Of a stretch of 37,141 nucleotides of DNA, positions 33,173 through 37,141 are shown in pieces. This DNA is from Streptomyces sp. ISL-100 (lineage in GTDB: Bacteria > Actinomycetota > Actinomycetes > Streptomycetales > Streptomycetaceae), in assembly GCF_018614615.1 (NCBI RefSeq), contig NZ_JAGGOK010000011.1:1-37141 (forward strand), in the 5' to 3' direction. The notes under the pieces were generated by a model, which was given only the letters and a program-made list of their open reading frames with translations, was not told where the DNA came from and did not search any database. The position numbers and the translations under genes were made by a program. Within the stretch, counting starts at the first letter, position 1. Each line of letters opens with the position of its first letter.

Positions 33173-34014
33173 CGACCCCGTACCAGCAGCAGGCCCCGCA
33201 GCACTACCAGCAGCAGGGCGTCGCGTCGTACATCTCGCCGATCCCGGTGCGCAGGGCGACACTCGGGGACGCGCTCACCTCCGAGTGGACGAAGATCCGG
33301 TCGGTGCGCTCCACCGTGTGGACGCTCGGCGTGATGATCGTGCTCGTCCTCGGCATCGGACTGCTCTCGACCGTGGCCGTCGGCTCGTCCGGCGCCGACC
33401 TCGGCGAGACCCCGGTGCTCAGCCTCGGCTTCTTCGGTGTGCTGCTCGGCGCCATCCCGGTGATCACGCTCGGCGTGATGACCATCGCGTCCGAGTACGG
33501 CACGGGCATGATCCGTACGACCCTCACGGCCTGCCCGAGCCGCGCCCGCGTGCTGACGGCCAAGTCGATCGTCTTCTTCGTGCTGGCCTTCGCCATCACC
33601 CTGGTGACCACCGCCATCGTCGGGGCGATCCAGACCGCCACGCTGGACGGCGCCACGCCCACCGGCGGCGACTGGCTGCGCGCGACGATCGGCGTCAGCC
33701 TCTACATCGCGACGCTCGGCCTGCTCTCCCTCGCCGTCGGCTCGCTCATCCGGCACTCGGCGGGCGCGATCACCATCATGATCGGCGTGGTGCTGCTGCC
33801 GCTGGTGCTGGCGATGTTCATGTTCTCCGAGACGCTGGCCGAGCTTCAGCAGGCGCTCTTCGAGTACTCGATCCCCAACCAGCTCAGCGCCTTCTACGAC
33901 GTCTCGGTCACCCAATCCGGACCGGCCGGCTGGGAGCCGCTGTGGATCCTGCTGGGTGTGACCGCTGTGACGCTCGGCGGCGCATTCCTCGCCCTGGACA
34001 AGCGCGACGTGTGA
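33169..34014 (+). CDS. ABC-2 type permease, exporter pair 2
   Basis: 281 residues, about six transmembrane helices after a Gln/Tyr-rich cytoplasmic N-terminus (MTTPYQQQAPQHYQQQGVAS). The membrane part (LGDALTSEWTKIRSVRSTVW … LGVMIVLVLGIGLLSTVAV … IVFFVLAFAITLVTTAIVGA … LFLALDKRDV-like end) parallels the permease at 29163. The ATG overlaps the ATPase stop (ATGA). The N-terminal Q-rich stretch and the ATPase's Pro/Gln tail together form a low-complexity pair that could interact (inference). The substrate is unknown. Confidence 0.91.
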   Translation: MTTPYQQQAPQHYQQQGVASYISPIPVRRATLGDALTSEWTKIRSVRSTVWTLGVMIVLVLGIGLLSTVAVGSSGADLGETPVLSLGFFGVLLGAIPVITLGVMTIASEYGTGMIRTTLTACPSRARVLTAKSIVFFVLAFAITLVTTAIVGAIQTATLDGATPTGGDWLRATIGVSLYIATLGLLSLAVGSLIRHSAGAITIMIGVVLLPLVLAMFMFSETLAELQQALFEYSIPNQLSAFYDVSVTQSGPAGWEPLWILLGVTAVTLGGAFLALDKRDV

Positions 34015-34050
34015 CAGCGCGGGCCGCGCGGGCAGCGAGGGCCGCTCCGG

Positions 34051-34380
34051 TCAGTAGCGCGGGGCATTACGGGACCGCTGCACCTTCGTGGTGCGGCGGT
34101 CCCGCGCGTTCCAGCAGGCCTTGTGCCAGTGCCTGCGGTCGTCGACACCGCCGTACTCCGGCCAGGCCACCAGGTGCGGGACCCCGGACGGGATCTCCTG
34201 GTCGCAGCCCGGGCAGCGGTAGCGCTTGCCCGCCGCGCTCGCGCCGGCGACGTGGCGCAGCGACCACTCCTCGCCCTGCCACGACTCGGTGCTCTGGAGC
34301 CCGAACCTCTCTCCTGCCGCGCCACTTTGGGACTCGGTCGGATTCTCGCCGCCCTTGGGGCGGTTGCGACGCGGGGACAC
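34051..34380 (-). CDS. Small conserved actinobacterial protein with Cys/His cluster
   Basis: 109 residues, conserved in Streptomyces and sometimes annotated as ATP/GTP-binding though no nucleotide motif is visible. The core is YRCPGCDQEIPSGVPHLVAW…DRRHWHKACW, with CxxC, then His, and HWHKAC spacing like a treble-clef or zinc-ribbon fold, so metal binding is likely. The N-terminus is basic (SPRRNRPKGG). GTG at 34378-34380 is chosen because GAGG lies six bases upstream; a GTG at 34392 is also in frame. It is convergent with the ABC permease. Confidence 0.8.
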   Translation of the reverse strand: MSPRRNRPKGGENPTESQSGAAGERFGLQSTESWQGEEWSLRHVAGASAAGKRYRCPGCDQEIPSGVPHLVAWPEYGGVDDRRHWHKACWNARDRRTTKVQRSRNAPRY

Positions 34381-34594
34381 CTGAAACCTCACGGGTCGGA
34401 CGGGCAGTGGCTTTCACCCAGCCTAGGGCCATCCGGCAGGGGTACACGTACCGCAGCGCGTGCGGGCCGCCCTCCACCGGGCGCGGCTTACCGGAAAATC
34501 GCAACAACTTCACGCGCACCCGTGCCTTTGGCACGTGTCAGACGTTGTTGCCAGTAAGGGGGAAGCCGCGTCGGCCGTAAGGAGGCAAAAGGCG

Positions 34595-35722
34595 ATGCGT
34601 GTCGGAACGTTTGTACTGGCGGCCCAGTTTCCGGGCCAGGGCCAGGGGGAGGCACTGCACCGGGCGGTGCGGTCCGCCGAGGTCGCCGAGGAATCCGGGC
34701 TGGACTCGGTCTGGCTGGCGGAGCACCACTTCGTACCGTACGGCGTGTGCCCCTCCGCTGTGACACTCGCCGCGCTGCTGCTCGGGCGCACCCGGCGCAT
34801 CCGCGTGGGTACGGCGGTCAGCGTCCTGCCGACCGTTCACCCGGTCGCCCTGGGCGAGCAGGCCGCGCTGTTGCACCTCACCTCCGGCGGGCGTTTCACG
34901 CTCGGCGTCGGGCGGGGCGGGCCGTGGGTGGACCTGGAGGTGTTCGGACAGGGTCTTTCGGCGTACGAGCACGGGTTCCCCGAGTCGCTGGACCTGCTGC
35001 TGCGCTGGCTGCGTGAACCGCGCGTCGAGGCGCGGGGCGAGCGGTTCGACTTCCGCGAAGTCGCCGTCGTACCAAGGCCGGACGAGCTGCTGCGCGAGAC
35101 GCCGGCCGGACAAGGCGGGCGGTTCGACTTCCGCGAAGTCGCCGTCGTACCAAGGCCGGACGAGCTGCTGCGCGAGACGCCGGCCGGACAAGAGGAACCG
35201 GGCGGCCCCGAGGTCGTGCTCGCGTGTACCTCCCCGAAGAGCGTACGGATGGCCGCCGAGCGCGGGCTGCCGATGCTGCTCGGCATGCACTGCGGTGACG
35301 AGGACAAGGCGGAGATGGTCGCGCTGTGGCGCAGGCTCGCACTGGCCGCCGGACATGAGCCGGAAAAGGTCGCGCGGGCGGGCCATGTTTCGGCCGGAGT
35401 GGCTCAGATCGCGAGCAGCGCGGCCGACGGCACGGAGACGCTGACGAAGGCCATGCCCGGCTGGCTCAAGCAGGGACTCGACGCTCATGTGACGGTCGAC
35501 GGGCGGCACCGCGCGATGCGGGACCCCGTCGCCTACACGGAAATGCTGTGCGAGCTGCACCCGGTGGGTCCGCCCCGGCTGGCCGCCGACCGGCTGGCGG
35601 CGACCTCGGAGCGGACCGGCATCACACGCTTCGCGCTGCTCGTGGAGGGCTCGGGCGACCTGGCGGCCACCGAGGAGAACGTACGGCTGCTGGGGTCCGA
35701 AGTGCTGCCCCTGCTGTCCTGA
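34595..35722 (+). CDS. LLM class flavin-dependent oxidoreductase with internal duplication
   Basis: 375 residues, luciferase-like monooxygenase fold (FMN or F420). Family features: MRVGTFVLAAQFPGQGQGEA, AEESGLDSVWLAEHHFVPYG, RRIRVGTAVSVLPTVHPVAL, and LTSGGRFTLGVGRGGPWVDL. AAGGAGG at 34579-34585 fixes the start at 34595. Residues FDFREVAVVPRPDELLRETP occur twice in direct succession because of a 78-bp duplication; normal homologues have one copy. The extra 26 residues lie in a loop after the conserved core (about residues 150-200) and may or may not be tolerated. It is convergent with the SCO5389-family gene across a hairpin terminator. Confidence 0.88.
   Translation: MRVGTFVLAAQFPGQGQGEALHRAVRSAEVAEESGLDSVWLAEHHFVPYGVCPSAVTLAALLLGRTRRIRVGTAVSVLPTVHPVALGEQAALLHLTSGGRFTLGVGRGGPWVDLEVFGQGLSAYEHGFPESLDLLLRWLREPRVEARGERFDFREVAVVPRPDELLRETPAGQGGRFDFREVAVVPRPDELLRETPAGQEEPGGPEVVLACTSPKSVRMAAERGLPMLLGMHCGDEDKAEMVALWRRLALAAGHEPEKVARAGHVSAGVAQIASSAADGTETLTKAMPGWLKQGLDAHVTVDGRHRAMRDPVAYTEMLCELHPVGPPRLAADRLAATSERTGITRFALLVEGSGDLAATEENVRLLGSEVLPLLS
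35041..35192. repeat. Perfect 74-bp direct repeats with 78-bp period, inside the LLM gene
   Basis: 35041-35114 is identical to 35119-35192. The period of 78 bp preserves the frame and adds 26 residues. Complete identity, including synonymous positions, indicates a very recent event or an assembly error. Confidence 0.9.
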
Positions 35723-35762
35723 CCGTGCCGTGCCGTGCCGTGCCGTGCTGTGCCGTGCCGTG
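35723..35762. repeat. CCGTG pentanucleotide tandem repeat
   Basis: Eight units beginning directly after the LLM stop codon; the sixth is CTGTG. Because the period is five it is not a coding repeat and probably reflects slippage. Confidence 0.85.
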
Positions 35763-35773
35763 CCGCCGGGGAC

Positions 35774-35819
35774 GCTGCCGCTCCGCATCAGTGGATCTCC
35801 CCTGATGCGAAGCGGCAGC
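35774..35819. terminator. Bidirectional terminator hairpin
   Basis: GCTGCCGCTCCGCATCAG (35774-35791) pairs with CTGATGCGAAGCGGCAGC (35802-35819), an 18-bp stem with one C-A mismatch and a 10-nt loop. It lies between the convergent LLM and SCO5389-family genes. Confidence 0.85.
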
Positions 35820-35825
35820 ATTGCC

Positions 35826-36218
35826 TCAGCAGTCCCGAAGTTCCGGCGACTGGTTGAGAAGCTGACCCCTGATCGAGGTGAAACGGCCGAGCCGCTCGTC
35901 CGACGAGGGGTCCATCGGGAACACCGCTACGCGGTGGCAGTTCTGGAATGCAAGACGTACGCCGAAGTGCCGCTGCAGCGCACCGCGAATCGCGTCACTC
36001 GCGAGTGCACGCAGCAGCTGACCACGTGCCTGCTCGTCCGGCGGAGGCGTCTGGTTGTCGGCGAACTCGCCACCGTCGACCTTCAGCTGTGCCACCAGAG
36101 AGCTGATCATCTCCCATGCGTAAGGCAGGGAGGTCCGGACGCAGTCGACGAATGCGGCTTCGTCGACATCGCCTCGCTCGGCCTGTTCCAACAGTGCCGG
36201 TGAGACGTCGAGCGACAT
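35826..36218 (-). CDS. SCO5389-family conserved protein
   Basis: 130 residues, mostly helical and soluble, no catalytic motif seen. MSLDVSPALLEQAERGDVDE, AAFVDCVRTSLPYAWEMISS, LVAQLKVDGGEFADNQTPPP, DEQARGQLLRALASDAIRGA and LQRHFGVRLAFQNCHRVAVF are characteristic of a family conserved in Streptomyces next to nucS. The ATG at 36216-36218 follows GAGGAG. It is divergent from nucS with 210 bp between start codons. Function is unknown; co-location with mismatch repair is suggestive only. Confidence 0.82.
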   Translation of the reverse strand: MSLDVSPALLEQAERGDVDEAAFVDCVRTSLPYAWEMISSLVAQLKVDGGEFADNQTPPPDEQARGQLLRALASDAIRGALQRHFGVRLAFQNCHRVAVFPMDPSSDERLGRFTSIRGQLLNQSPELRDC

Positions 36219-36428
36219 GGGTTCTCCTCTCGCGACCCCGGGGCCGGGGTCTTACGGGCAGGGAAGACGGACGACGACGCAGAGTGCACGTACGACGACC
36301 TCCTGCATCCAAGTTAAGCGTGCGGTCCGGGCCGCACCAGGAGATTGGGAACACAACCAGCCAACAACGAAGGGGGTCTTACTGGGCGAATCGCGTAGAC
36401 CGCTTGTCGTCGAGTAGCGTTGCGCCCC

Positions 36429-37100
36429 ATGCGTCTCGTCATTGCCCGCTGCTCCGTGGACTACGCGGGCCGGCTCACCGCCCATCTGCCCTCCGCTCCC
36501 CGTCTGATCCTGGTGAAGGCGGACGGCAGCGTCTCGATCCACGCCGACGACCGGGCGTACAAACCGCTCAACTGGATGTCGCCGCCGTGCACCCTCAAGG
36601 AGGGCACAGGGGACGATGCCGACATCTGGACGGTGATCAACAAGGCGGGCGAGAAACTGATCATCACGATGGAGGAAGTCCTCCACGACTCGTCCCACGA
36701 ACTGGGCGTCGACCCCGGGCTGATCAAGGACGGCGTGGAAGCGCACCTCCAGGAGCTGCTCGCGGACCGCATCGACACGCTCGGCGAGGGCTACTCGCTG
36801 ATCCGCCGCGAGTACCCCACGGCCATCGGCCCGGTGGACATCCTATGCCGCGACGCGGACGGCGCGACGGTGGCGGTGGAACTGAAACGACGTGGCGACA
36901 TCGACGGCGTGGAGCAGCTCACCCGCTACCTGGAGCTGCTGAACCGGGATCCGCACCTGGCGCCTGTGCGGGGCATTTTCGCCGCGCAGGAGATCAAGCC
37001 GCAGGCGCGCGTACTGGCGACGGACCGCGGGATCGGCTGCGTGGTCCTGGACTACAACGCGATGCGAGGCATCGAGGACGACAAGCTCCGCCTGTTCTGA
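36429..37100 (+). CDS. nucS: NucS/EndoMS mismatch-specific endonuclease
   Basis: 223 residues. In actinobacteria lacking MutS/MutL, NucS cuts mismatched DNA and underlies non-canonical mismatch repair. The N-terminal beta domain ([33 protein letters not shown]) binds DNA; the C-terminal RecB-like nuclease carries Asp137, Glu151 and Lys153 ([20 protein letters not shown]), with the family's spacing. The C-terminal LRLF resembles the clamp-interacting tail described for NucS. ATG at 36429 is chosen over an upstream TTG because [12 protein letters not shown] is the family N-terminus. It is divergent from the SCO5389-family gene. Confidence 0.95.
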   Translation: MRLVIARCSVDYAGRLTAHLPSAPRLILVKADGSVSIHADDRAYKPLNWMSPPCTLKEGTGDDADIWTVINKAGEKLIITMEEVLHDSSHELGVDPGLIKDGVEAHLQELLADRIDTLGEGYSLIRREYPTAIGPVDILCRDADGATVAVELKRRGDIDGVEQLTRYLELLNRDPHLAPVRGIFAAQEIKPQARVLATDRGIGCVVLDYNAMRGIEDDKLRLF

Positions 37101-37141
37101 CCCTTCTCGACCGCCGGAGGGGCTGAACGGAAAATCCACCT

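Noticed and set aside
34460..34594. Upstream extension of the LLM oxidoreductase
   Set aside because: An AAGGAGG site at 34579-34585 fits the ATG at 34595, and the added residues do not resemble the family.

Overview
The window is high-GC actinobacterial DNA, almost certainly a Streptomyces chromosome. Recognisable Streptomyces core genes lie in order: icmA, a trio of AIM24-family genes, meaB, an acetyl-CoA acetyltransferase, methylmalonyl-CoA epimerase, the cytoskeletal genes scy and filP, two ABC-2 exporters, and nucS. As I recall the literature, S. coelicolor calls NucS SCO5388, FilP SCO5396, Scy SCO5397 and IcmA SCO5415, so the right three quarters looks like one conserved syntenic block. 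No search was run.

Left end (1-5100): accessory and partly decayed. It holds a TetR regulator cut by the window edge, a VOC remnant joined to a frameshifted MmyB-type regulator remnant, a two-domain VOC protein, a TOPRIM protein, a frameshifted maltose O-acetyltransferase remnant, and an isochorismatase-like hydrolase divergent from a GlxA-family (DJ-1 + AraC) regulator.

5271-8630: isobutyryl-CoA mutase large subunit (icmA) with a perfect 22-bp palindrome just upstream, a DUF3817 membrane protein, a MarR regulator with a 24-bp tandem repeat at its 3' end, and only the C-terminal half of an MFS transporter. 8687-13484: the hyphal-tip glucan cluster, made of a GH6 lipoprotein, the radical-copper oxidase glxA and the cellulose synthase-like cslA. 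The MFS gene is cut exactly where this cluster begins, which suggests the cluster was inserted here. 13593-17059: terminator, thiamine-binding MTH1187 protein, second DUF3817 protein, three translationally coupled AIM24 genes and a MarR regulator.

17056-19860: a sensor kinase lacking its N-terminus and its response regulator, then a solo TnpB element with a candidate omega-RNA/right-end hairpin, then a 93-nt multi-helix inverted repeat. 19867-22648: meaB, acetyl-CoA acetyltransferase and methylmalonyl-CoA epimerase, which with icmA serve branched acyl-CoA and cobalamin-dependent mutase metabolism. 22850-28080: scy and filP, coiled-coil organisers of polar growth; CslA/GlxA also act at tips, so tip-growth genes are concentrated here.

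28173-34014: two paralogous ABC exporter pairs separated by an apparently intact IS200/IS605 element (TnpA plus TnpB, end hairpins, candidate TTGAT target site). 34051-37100: a small Cys/His protein, an LLM oxidoreductase with a perfect 78-bp in-frame tandem duplication, a bidirectional terminator, an SCO5389-family protein, and the mismatch endonuclease nucS.
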